Assembly: GCA_025965395.1 (NCBI GenBank)
Contig: JAOPXA010000022.1
Span: forward strand, 1-5,159
Source of the DNA: Nocardioidaceae bacterium
Lineage (GTDB): Bacteria > Actinomycetota > Actinomycetes > Propionibacteriales > Nocardioidaceae
Reading direction: 5' to 3'
DNA length: 5,159 bases
Of this stretch, positions 1-4,979 are shown piece after piece. The notes under the pieces were generated by a model. It did no database searches, had not been told where the DNA came from, and saw nothing but the letters and a program-made list of their open reading frames with translations. The position numbers and the translations under genes were made by a program. Within the stretch, counting starts at the first letter, position 1. Each line of letters opens with the position of its first letter.

Positions 1-35
1 GCGCGTTGATCGAGCGCCTCGGACTGCGTCGCTAA
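1..35 (+). CDS. rpsO: 30S ribosomal protein S15, C-terminal end (partial)
   Basis: Only the last ten codons and the TAA stop are present. Read from position 3 they give ALIERLGLRR, which matches the highly conserved S15 C-terminus (LIERLGLRR also ends the E. coli protein). S15 binds 16S rRNA in the small subunit and is an early assembly protein. The assignment is strengthened by the complete pnp gene downstream, since rpsO-pnp is one of the most conserved bacterial gene pairs. The rest of the gene lies left of the window, so start, length and promoter cannot be judged. Confidence 0.88.
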   Translation, partial: ALIERLGLRR

Positions 36-44
36 GACCACCGG

Positions 45-79
45 ACAAGCGGCCCCCCGCATGGGAAGGCCGCTTGTTT
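45..79 (+). terminator. rpsO terminator/attenuator hairpin
   Basis: A perfect 10-bp stem, ACAAGCGGCC (45-54) with GGCCGCTTGT (68-77), encloses a 13-nt loop and begins 9 bases after the rpsO stop. Only a short T-rich run (74-79) follows, so termination may be partial. This position matches the E. coli rpsO attenuator, where some transcripts stop and the rest read through into pnp. Seen directly: the stem. Inferred: partial termination. Confidence 0.72.
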
Positions 80-82
80 CGT

Positions 83-131
83 ACCTAGGACAGACCTAGA
101 CCGCACCACCACAACTCCATACCGCACCACC
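83..131 (+). repeat. Short direct repeats in the rpsO-pnp spacer
   Basis: Two pairs of short direct repeats lie side by side. ACCTAG occurs at 83-88 and 94-99, an 11-nt period. ACCGCACCACC occurs at 100-110 and 121-131, a 21-nt period. Both periods are close to whole helical turns, which would suit a DNA-binding protein, but the sequences are simple and AC-rich and no known operator is recognised. The second pair overlaps the degenerate pnp-start copy. Confidence 0.45.
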
Positions 132-145
132 GTATAAACGACGGA
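109..145 (+). repeat. Degenerate upstream copy of the pnp 5' coding end
   Basis: This stretch aligns with 340-377 inside the pnp coding region: 33 identical positions, three mismatches and three one-base gaps over 39 alignment columns. The matching copy encodes PNPase residues from about Pro4 to Gly16. The one-base gaps break the reading frame here, so it cannot encode the same peptide and ends in a TAA. It looks like an old local duplication of the pnp start that has decayed. Similarity may continue weakly to about 170, but I cannot score that by eye. Confidence 0.6.
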
Positions 146-168
146 GCAGCAGCAGGCGCGACGATGCT

Positions 169-233
169 CGGTCCTCGGTAGTGGCTTTCGGGTCGTGCTT
201 TCACCTTGACCCGCAGGCCTCGATCGAAGACCG
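169..233 (+). promoter_or_regulatory. Long imperfect hairpin, candidate RNase III processing site
   Basis: The RNA here can fold into one long interrupted hairpin. The outer stem pairs 169-179 with 223-233 (one mismatch, one G-U). A middle stem pairs 183-187 with 215-219. The inner stem CGGGTC (189-194) pairs with GACCCG (208-213). In E. coli, and reportedly in Streptomyces, RNase III cuts such a hairpin between rpsO and pnp, and in E. coli the cut lets PNPase repress its own synthesis. The base pairing is seen directly; cleavage and autocontrol are inferred from position and shape. Confidence 0.6.
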
Positions 234-283
234 GCCCAAGCTCGCTGGATATGGCCAACGAGCCGCCTACCTGCACACATGCT

Positions 284-316
284 CTGTCTCCTCAAAGACA
301 GCAGACCCATGTCTGC
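284..316 (+). promoter_or_regulatory. Two adjacent small hairpins before the pnp ribosome binding site
   Basis: CTGTCT (284-289) pairs with AGACAG (296-301) around a 6-nt loop. GCAGAC (301-306) pairs with GTCTGC (311-316) around a 4-nt loop. The two stems share base 301 and so compete slightly. The second ends one base before the Shine-Dalgarno and places the alternative ATG at 309 in its loop, which argues against that ATG as the start. A role in translation control is inference. Confidence 0.45.
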
Positions 317-323
317 GGAAGGG
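317..323 (+). promoter_or_regulatory. pnp ribosome binding site (decides the start)
   Basis: GGAAGGG lies six bases before ATG 330, the usual spacing. In-frame ATGs at 279 and 309 lack a comparable purine-rich site, so 330 is taken as the start. Confidence 0.75.
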
Positions 324-329
324 ACACCC

Positions 330-2549
330 ATGACGGGACCCACAACTCATACCGCCACCACCGTTATTGACAACGGATCGTTCGGCAAGCGCACCATTCG
401 TTTCGAAACCGGCCACCTCGCTCAGCAAGCCGCTGGCTCGGTCTCCGCGTTCCTCGATGACGACACCATGCTTCTCTCGGCCACGACGGCTGGCAAGCAC
501 CCCAAAGAGCAGTTCGACTTCTTCCCCCTGACGATCGACGTCGAAGAGCGTATGTACGCCGCCGGCCGGATCCCGGGATCGTTCTTCCGTCGCGAAGGAC
601 GCCCCAGCGAAGATGCGATCCTCATCTGCCGCCTGATCGACCGGCCGCTGCGCCCGACCTTCAAGAAGGGTCTGCGCAACGAGGTCCAGGTCGTCATCAC
701 GGTCCTCGCTCTCAACCCGGACACTCCCTACGACGTTCTCGCGATCAACGCGGCTTCGGCTTCGACGCAGATCTCGGGCCTGCCGTTCACCGGTCCGGTC
801 GGCGCTACGCGCGTTGCCCTCATCGATGGCCAGTGGGTCGGCTTCCCGACGCACAGCCAGCTTGAGAACGCTGTCTTCGACATGGTTGTTGCCGGCCGCA
901 TCGCTGGCGACGACGTCGCGATCATGATGGTCGAGGCCGAGTCCACCGAAGCCACCTGGGACCTCGTTCAGTCGGGCGTCCAGGCGCCCACTGAGGCGAT
1001 TGTCGCCGAGGGCCTCGAGGCGTCCAAGGTCTTCATCAAGCAGCTGTGTGAGGCTCAGTCCGAGCTGGCCGCCGCCGCTGCCAAGCCGGTCCGCGAATTC
1101 CCGATCTTCCTCGACTACGAAGACGATGCTTACGAGGCCGTCGCCGCCATCGCGACTGACTCGCTCGCCGAAGCGCTGACCATCCTGCACAAGGCTGATC
1201 GCGAAGAGCGTGAGTCGGAGATCAAGGCCGACGTCATCGCGCAGCTTGGCGAGAAGTTCGCTGGTCGCGAGAAGGAGCTTGGCGCTGCCGTTCGCTCCGT
1301 GACCAAGAGCGTCGTCCGCCAGCGTGTGTTGCGCGACAAGGTGCGCATTGACGGACGGGGCCTGGCCGACATCCGCTCGCTGTCCGCTGAGGTCGGCGTC
1401 GTCCCGCGCGTCCACGGCTCGGCACTGTTCGAGCGTGGCGAGACCCAGATCCTGGGCATCACGACGCTCAACATGCTCGGCCTTGAGCAGAAGCTCGACA
1501 CGCTCTCGCCTGAGAAGACGCGTCGCTACATGCACAACTACAACTTCCCGCCGTTCTCGACCGGTGAGACCGGCCGTGTGGGTTCGCCCAAGCGTCGCGA
1601 GATCGGCCACGGCGCACTTGCCGGCCGTGCGTTGCTGCCGGTGCTCCCGACTCGTGAAGAGTTCCCCTACGCGATCCGCCAGGTGTCTGAGGCTCTCAGC
1701 TCCAACGGTTCGACGTCGATGGGCTCGGTCTGCGCCTCGACGCTCGGTCTGCTCAACGCAGGCGTGCCGTTGCGCGCTCCTGTCGCAGGCATCGCGATGG
1801 GCCTCATCTCCGGAGAGGTCGATGGCGAGACGCAGTATGTCGCGCTGACCGACATCCTCGGCGCTGAAGACGCATTCGGCGACATGGACTTCAAGGTCGC
1901 CGGCACGTCGGAGTTCGTCACCGCTCTCCAGCTCGACACCAAGCTCGACGGCATCCCGGCACACGTGCTGGCCAGCGCCCTCGGTCAGGCATACGAGGCG
2001 CGTCTCACCATCCTCGACGTGATGGCCGAAGCGATCTCGGTCCCCGATGAGATGAGCCTTTACGCTCCTCGCATCATCACGATCAAGATCCCGGTCGACA
2101 AGATCGGCGAGGTCATCGGCCCGAAGGGCAAGATGATCAACCAGATCCAAGACGAGACTGGCGCTCAGATCTCGCTCGAGGACGATGGCACCGTCTACGT
2201 CGGTGCCGACAACGGCGAAGCTGCTGAAGCGGCTCGCTCGATGATCAACTCGATCGCCAACCCGACGATGCCCGAGGTCGGCGAACGCTACCTCGGCACT
2301 GTCGTCAAGACGGTCGACTTCGGCGCCTTCGTGTCGCTGTCCCCGGGCAAGGACGGGCTGCTGCACATCAGCAAGCTGCGCGACCTCAATGGCGGCAAGC
2401 GCGTCGAGAACGTCGACGACGTGGTCAAGGTCGGCGACAAGATCCAGGTCGAGATCGCCGAGCTTGGCGATCGCGGCAAGATCTCGCTGATCCCCGTACC
2501 CGTGGATGCGCCCGAAACGGCCGAGGCTGAAGAAGAAGTCAGCGTCTAA
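330..2549 (+). CDS. pnp: Polyribonucleotide nucleotidyltransferase (polynucleotide phosphorylase)
   Basis: PNPase degrades RNA 3' to 5' with phosphate, releasing nucleoside diphosphates, and can run in reverse to add tails; it is a trimeric cytoplasmic exonuclease. The 739 residues from ATG 330 show the full family order: first RNase PH-like domain with FFRREGRP (85-92), a helical linker, second RNase PH-like domain from DGRG (341-344), KH domain with GPKG (597-600), S1 domain starting GERYLGTV (from 651), and a short acidic tail. Active-site elements are present: GETGR (412-416), the phosphate-binding STS region (461-463), and D514, D520 and K522, which match E. coli D486, D492 and K494. Length is normal for actinobacteria. 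Upstream starts at 279 and 309 would add 17 or 7 residues but lack a good ribosome binding site. Expression is probably by read-through from rpsO; no convincing separate promoter was found. Confidence 0.98.
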   Translation: MTGPTTHTATTVIDNGSFGKRTIRFETGHLAQQAAGSVSAFLDDDTMLLSATTAGKHPKEQFDFFPLTIDVEERMYAAGRIPGSFFRREGRPSEDAILICRLIDRPLRPTFKKGLRNEVQVVITVLALNPDTPYDVLAINAASASTQISGLPFTGPVGATRVALIDGQWVGFPTHSQLENAVFDMVVAGRIAGDDVAIMMVEAESTEATWDLVQSGVQAPTEAIVAEGLEASKVFIKQLCEAQSELAAAAAKPVREFPIFLDYEDDAYEAVAAIATDSLAEALTILHKADREERESEIKADVIAQLGEKFAGREKELGAAVRSVTKSVVRQRVLRDKVRIDGRGLADIRSLSAEVGVVPRVHGSALFERGETQILGITTLNMLGLEQKLDTLSPEKTRRYMHNYNFPPFSTGETGRVGSPKRREIGHGALAGRALLPVLPTREEFPYAIRQVSEALSSNGSTSMGSVCASTLGLLNAGVPLRAPVAGIAMGLISGEVDGETQYVALTDILGAEDAFGDMDFKVAGTSEFVTALQLDTKLDGIPAHVLASALGQAYEARLTILDVMAEAISVPDEMSLYAPRIITIKIPVDKIGEVIGPKGKMINQIQDETGAQISLEDDGTVYVGADNGEAAEAARSMINSIANPTMPEVGERYLGTVVKTVDFGAFVSLSPGKDGLLHISKLRDLNGGKRVENVDDVVKVGDKIQVEIAELGDRGKISLIPVPVDAPETAEAEEEVSV
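340..377 (+). repeat. Coding copy of the 37/38-nt duplicated pnp start
   Basis: This is the intact partner of the degenerate copy at 109-145, with copy starts 231 bases apart. It encodes the threonine-rich N-terminal tail ahead of the first RNase PH-like domain, a part of PNPase that is poorly conserved between genera. Confidence 0.6.
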
Positions 2550-2569
2550 GTTTCCACCCGTACCAAGCC

Positions 2570-2601
2570 CGAAGGCCTCGCCAGTTTTGGCGAGGCCTTC
2601 G
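2570..2601 (+). terminator. pnp transcription terminator
   Basis: A perfect 14-bp stem, CGAAGGCCTCGCCA (2570-2583) with its complement (2588-2601), closes on a GTTT tetraloop 20 bases after the pnp stop. There is no U tract, which is common for actinobacterial terminators. It should end the rpsO-pnp transcript and also give PNPase-resistant 3' ends. Confidence 0.9.
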
Positions 2602-2630
2602 TGCGTACGGCCGTGCGCCCTCACCATCTC

Positions 2631-2689
2631 GAAATCCGTGCGTTTCGCACCGTCTGGCAGCCCCAGACTGTGCGACACGCACGGATTTC
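2631..2689. repeat. 59-nt near-perfect intergenic hairpin
   Basis: The arms are GAAATCCGTGCG (2631-2642) with CGCACGGATTTC (2678-2689), TCGCAC (2645-2650) with GTGCGA (2670-2675), and GTCTGG (2652-2657) with CCAGAC (2663-2668), closing on a 5-nt loop. With the extra T-A pair at 2643/2677 this makes 25 base pairs interrupted by only two single mismatches. It follows the pnp terminator by 29 bases and CTTTT follows it. It could be a second terminator, an RNase III substrate, a small RNA, or a copy of a palindromic intergenic repeat family. The symmetry is certain; the role is unknown. Confidence 0.75.
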
Positions 2690-2720
2690 CGCTTTTGGGG
2701 TCAGCGATCTTTTGCTCGTG

Positions 2721-2843
2721 TCAGGCTGGCCAGCGCGGGTCGCGACCGCTAAGTCCGGTCACGCGGTCGACGAACGGACCGCCAGCGGCCACGGGCACGT
2801 TCGGGCCGAACGGACCGCCCTCGCGCATGTCGAACGACGACAA
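2721..2843 (-). CDS. Doubtful 35-40 aa mini-ORF, unknown product
   Basis: Reading right to left, an open frame runs from TTG 2843 (40 aa) or ATG 2828 (35 aa) to TGA 2723-2721, with an in-frame TAG just upstream at 2855-2853. The peptide is rich in Gly and Pro and contains GGPF twice (GGPFGPNV and GGPFVDRV), ending RDPRWPA. About three quarters of third positions are G or C, which fits coding but is weak evidence in such a GC-rich genome. ATG 2828 has no ribosome binding site; TTG 2843 has only a weak AGCAGGG. I do not recognise the protein and consider it more likely than not to be noncoding. Confidence 0.15.
   Translation of the reverse strand: MSSFDMREGGPFGPNVPVAAGGPFVDRVTGLSGRDPRWPA
2725..2747. 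repeat. Two adjacent 10-bp palindromes
   Basis: GCTGGCCAGC (2725-2734) and GGTCGCGACC (2738-2747) are each perfectly palindromic and separated by three bases. They could be operator half-structures or chance in GC-rich DNA. No regulator family is recognised from them. Confidence 0.4.
2772..2819. repeat. 12-bp direct repeat, 36-nt period
   Basis: GAACGGACCGCC occurs at 2772-2783 and again at 2808-2819. The 36-nt period is an exact multiple of three, so on the minus strand the two copies encode the repeated GGPF of the doubtful mini-ORF. Confidence 0.55.
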
Positions 2844-2883
2844 GAAACCCTGCTACGTGAGAAGAGCCGACTCCGGTGCTTCG

Positions 2884-2889
2884 TACGAT
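2884..2889 (+). promoter_or_regulatory. Possible kynU -10 element
   Basis: TACGAT fits the TANNNT -10 pattern for the main actinobacterial sigma factor. No recognisable -35 hexamer lies 16-19 bases upstream, which is common in this phylum but leaves the call weak. Transcription from here would give a leader of about 120 bases before kynU. Confidence 0.28.
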
Positions 2890-2914
2890 TGGCCAGTGGA
2901 GCGCGCGAGGTCAG

Positions 2915-2977
2915 CTCGCCCAGGTCCTTCCTCGCTGCGGCGCCGAAGGCGAGGGAAGGCCCCACACGTGGGCGAGG
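2915..2977 (+). promoter_or_regulatory. kynU leader with alternative stem pairings
   Basis: CCTTCCTCGC (2926-2935) can pair with GCGAGGGAAGG (2949-2959) with one bulged G, giving a strong hairpin. The 7-mer GGCGAGG occurs twice, at 2948-2954 and 2971-2977, and complementary segments also occur twice (CTCGCC at 2915-2920 and CCTCGC at 2930-2935). Mutually exclusive pairings are therefore possible, as in attenuators and riboswitches. A further inverted repeat, CCCAC/GTGGG, lies at 2961-2972. No known riboswitch class is recognised, nor a tryptophan-rich leader peptide. Confidence 0.35.
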
Positions 2978-2978
2978 A

Positions 2979-3006
2979 TTTCACGAGGCGGTGGTCCGTG
3001 AAAGGA
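2979..3006 (+). promoter_or_regulatory. kynU ribosome binding site with overlapping inverted repeat
   Basis: AAAGGA (3001-3006) is a plausible Shine-Dalgarno 10 bases before ATG 3017, slightly far. TTTCACG (2979-2985) is an exact 7-bp inverted repeat of CGTGAAA (2997-3003), so the hairpin would cover the first three bases of the Shine-Dalgarno. This could be translational control or a protein operator; both are inference. Confidence 0.45.
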
Positions 3007-3016
3007 TCGCTGCGCC

Positions 3017-4225
3017 ATGACTACATACGACGACGCGCTGGCGCTGGACGCAGCCGACCCACTTGCCGCGTTCCGCGACCGCTTTTTGATGTATGACGAC
3101 CCGGTCGCCTACCTCGACGGCAACTCGCTCGGGCGGCCTCCGAAAGCGACCCTCGCGCGCATCAACGAGGTGTTGACGCAGGAGTGGGCGGGCAGTCTCA
3201 TCCGCAGCTGGAGTGACGGGTGGACGGAGCTGCCCACCGAGGTGGGCGATCGCCTCGGTGAGGTCCTCTTGGGCGCAACTGCTGGTCAAACAGTCATTGC
3301 CGACTCGACCACGGTCAACTTGTTCAAGCTGCTGCACGCGGCCTGCGGGTTGCGCCCCGACCGCACCGAGATCGTCATCGACGACACCAACTTTCCGACC
3401 GATCGGTATCTGGCCGAGAGTATCGCTGCGCAGCGAGGTATGAGCGTCCGCTGGATCTCGCCGGAGCTGACGACGAGCGTCACGCCTGACCTGCTTGCCT
3501 CGGTGCTCAGCGAGCAGACCGCGGTAGTCCTGATCAATCAGGTCGACTACCGGTCGGGCGCGATGATTGACGTGAACGCACTGACCGCCCAGATCCACGA
3601 GGTCGGCGCTTTGGTCATCTGGGATCTTTGCCACTCGGTCGGTGTGGTGTCGCTCAACCTGGACCGCGACGAGGTCGACTTTGCAGTCGGCTGCACGTAC
3701 AAGTACGTCAATGGCGGGCCCGGCGCCCCTGCCTTCATGTATGTCGCAAAGCGCCACCTCGCAGCAGCCGAACAACCGATCACGGGCTGGTGGAGCGCTC
3801 AAGACATGTTCGCCATGGCGAGCACCTACCTTCCGGCGACGTCGATCCGGAGAATGCTGAGCGGCACCGCCAACGTGCTGGGTATCGTGGCAGTCGACGA
3901 AGGGGTCAAGCTCATCGCCGAGGCAGGGCTGGATGCCATCCGGGTCAAGTCGATCGCCTTGACGGAGTTCACGATCAAGTTGGTCGATGAGTGGCACGTC
4001 CCGATCGAGGTAGTCACTCCGCGGGATGCAGCAAAGCGGGGGAGCCACGTCACGATCCGCCTACCTCACGCCCGGCGCATCACTGACGACCTGATCGCCC
4101 GTGGACTCGTACCGGACTTCCGCAATCCCGACATGATTCGCTTCGGCCTTTCGCCTCTGACGACGTCGTTCGCCGAGGTCTGGAACACATACGACCTTGC
4201 ACGGGCCATGACCTTCGAACAGTAG
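3017..4225 (+). CDS. kynU: Kynureninase (PLP-dependent L-kynurenine hydrolase)
   Basis: Kynureninase hydrolyses L-kynurenine to anthranilate and alanine, or 3-hydroxykynurenine to 3-hydroxyanthranilate, in cytoplasmic tryptophan breakdown; the second product can feed NAD synthesis. The 402-residue length is normal. Family landmarks in order are YLDGNSLGRPP (32-42), a cofactor-phosphate loop DSTTVN (96-101), NFPTDRYL (from 125), YRSG (178-181), WDLCHS (202-207) with the aspartate expected to contact the PLP ring nitrogen, the CTYKYVNGGPG block with Schiff-base lysine K229, GWW (257-259), and a C-terminal RGSHVTIRLPHA segment. Nothing looks broken. ATG 3017 follows AAAGGA. dapB starts 10 bases after the stop with no terminator between, so the two are probably co-transcribed. 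Tryptophan dioxygenase and kynurenine formamidase genes are not in this window. Substrate preference (plain or 3-hydroxy) cannot be read from sequence. Confidence 0.94.
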   Translation: MTTYDDALALDAADPLAAFRDRFLMYDDPVAYLDGNSLGRPPKATLARINEVLTQEWAGSLIRSWSDGWTELPTEVGDRLGEVLLGATAGQTVIADSTTVNLFKLLHAACGLRPDRTEIVIDDTNFPTDRYLAESIAAQRGMSVRWISPELTTSVTPDLLASVLSEQTAVVLINQVDYRSGAMIDVNALTAQIHEVGALVIWDLCHSVGVVSLNLDRDEVDFAVGCTYKYVNGGPGAPAFMYVAKRHLAAAEQPITGWWSAQDMFAMASTYLPATSIRRMLSGTANVLGIVAVDEGVKLIAEAGLDAIRVKSIALTEFTIKLVDEWHVPIEVVTPRDAAKRGSHVTIRLPHARRITDDLIARGLVPDFRNPDMIRFGLSPLTTSFAEVWNTYDLARAMTFEQ

Positions 4226-4230
4226 GGTGG
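4224..4230 (+). promoter_or_regulatory. dapB ribosome binding site (decides the start)
   Basis: AGGGTGG overlaps the kynU stop codon and lies five bases before ATG 4236. GTG codons at 4227 and 4230 are in frame but sit within this site, so they are unlikely starts. The overlap suggests translational coupling to kynU. Confidence 0.65.
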
Positions 4231-4235
4231 TGTCC

Positions 4236-4979
4236 ATGACGCGAGTGGCAGTTCTGGGTGCACAAGGACGTATGGGTTCTGAGTCGGTCAAGGCCATCAG
4301 GTCAGCAGACGGGCTTGTTCTTGTCGCGGAGATCGACATCCACGATGACCTCGACTCGCTCGAAGAAGCAGAAGTCGAGGCGATCTTGGACTTCACCCAC
4401 CCCAACGCAGCCATGGACAACATCCGGTGGTGCATCGACAACGGCGTCAACGCGGTGATCGGCACCTCGGGTTTCAGTGACCAGAAGGTCGCCGACGTGC
4501 GTGCCTACCTCGGCGAAGACCCCAAGGTCGGTGTCCTCGTCGTGCCCAACTTCTCGATCGGTGCCGTGCTCATGATGAAGTTCGCTGGCATTGCCGCACC
4601 GTTCTTCGAGTCCGTCGAGATCATCGAGATGCACCATCCTGACAAGATCGATGCTCCGTCAGGCACGGCGACACGTACAGCCGAGATCATCTCCGCGGCA
4701 CGCGACGAGGCGCACGCAGGTGCAATTCCCGATGCCACGACGTCCGATCCCGACGGTGCCCGCGGTGCAACTGTGGAGGGGGTCCATGTGCATTCCGTAC
4801 GGGCTCGCGGCTTCGTCGCATCCCAAGAAGTGTTGTTCGGGGGGACGAGCGAGACCTTGAGCATCCGCCACGACTCGACTCATCGCGAGTCGTTCATGCC
4901 CGGGGTGATCGCTGCCATGCAGGGAGTCTCGAAGTTGAAGGGCGTCCACGTCGGTCTCGACGCGGTGCTCGATCTCTAG
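4236..4979 (+). CDS. dapB: 4-hydroxy-tetrahydrodipicolinate reductase
   Basis: DapB reduces the product of DapA to tetrahydrodipicolinate with NAD(P)H, in the pathway to diaminopimelate (for peptidoglycan) and lysine. The 247 residues match the short mycobacterial type. The N-terminal Rossmann motif is GAQGRMG (8-14). Further landmarks are GTSGF (76-80), VPNFSIG (103-109), and the active-site block HHPDKIDAPSGT (133-144), in which H133 and K137 match E. coli H159 and K163. The protein ends in VGLDAVLDL, as in actinobacterial relatives. Where Mycobacterium tuberculosis DapB has His in its VAHQEVLFG segment, this protein has Ser196. ATG 4236 gives the usual family start, MTRVAVLGAQG. The gene probably shares a transcript with kynU, although the two pathways are unrelated. 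Its stop overlaps the stop of the converging minus-strand gene. Confidence 0.97.
   Translation: MTRVAVLGAQGRMGSESVKAIRSADGLVLVAEIDIHDDLDSLEEAEVEAILDFTHPNAAMDNIRWCIDNGVNAVIGTSGFSDQKVADVRAYLGEDPKVGVLVVPNFSIGAVLMMKFAGIAAPFFESVEIIEMHHPDKIDAPSGTATRTAEIISAARDEAHAGAIPDATTSDPDGARGATVEGVHVHSVRARGFVASQEVLFGGTSETLSIRHDSTHRESFMPGVIAAMQGVSKLKGVHVGLDAVLDL

Larger units (their letters stand above)
2690..3016. other. Intergenic region before kynU
   Basis: No convincing gene was found in these 327 bases on either strand. The plus-strand open frames read as arginine-rich, low-information protein, and the longer minus-strand frame is similar. The left half holds two palindromes, a 12-bp direct repeat and a doubtful minus-strand mini-ORF. 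The right half (from about 2884) holds a possible -10 element and a highly self-complementary leader for kynU. I recognise no remnant of the M16 peptidase gene often found here in relatives. Confidence 0.6.

Noticed and set aside
133..138. TATAAA as a -10 element for a pnp-specific promoter
   Set aside because: It does not end in T, no -35 hexamer is found at suitable spacing, and it lies inside the duplicated segment.
206..211. TTGACC as a -35 element for pnp
   Set aside because: The hexamer is good, but nothing like TANNNT occurs 16-19 bases downstream, and the bases are part of the hairpin at 169-233.
279..311. ATG 279 or ATG 309 as the pnp start
   Set aside because: Neither has a good ribosome binding site, ATG 309 sits in a hairpin loop, and ATG 330 has GGAAGGG at ideal spacing and gives the usual length.
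267..2678. 803-codon open frame on the minus strand opposite pnp
   Set aside because: It is a mirror of the strongly biased pnp codons, is rich in Asp, Arg, Leu and Val with no recognisable domain, and lies opposite a textbook PNPase gene.
2601..3016. Remnant of the M16 peptidase gene, transposon or integrase debris
   Set aside because: No HxxEH-type zinc motif, transposase-like peptide, or target-site duplication with terminal repeats could be found around kynU.
2506..3096. Plus-strand open frames spanning the pnp-kynU intergenic region (also 2601-3020)
   Set aside because: They run through the pnp terminator, the 59-nt hairpin and the kynU leader, give arginine-rich protein without motifs, and overlap real genes in other frames.
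2981..4048. 355-codon open frame on the minus strand opposite kynU
   Set aside because: It is a codon-bias shadow of kynU with Arg/Asp/His-rich, low-information sequence and no family motifs.
4870..4893. 8-bp inverted repeat ACGACTCG/CGAGTCGT in dapB
   Set aside because: It encodes the conserved HDSTHRES stretch of DapB, so coding constraint explains it well enough.
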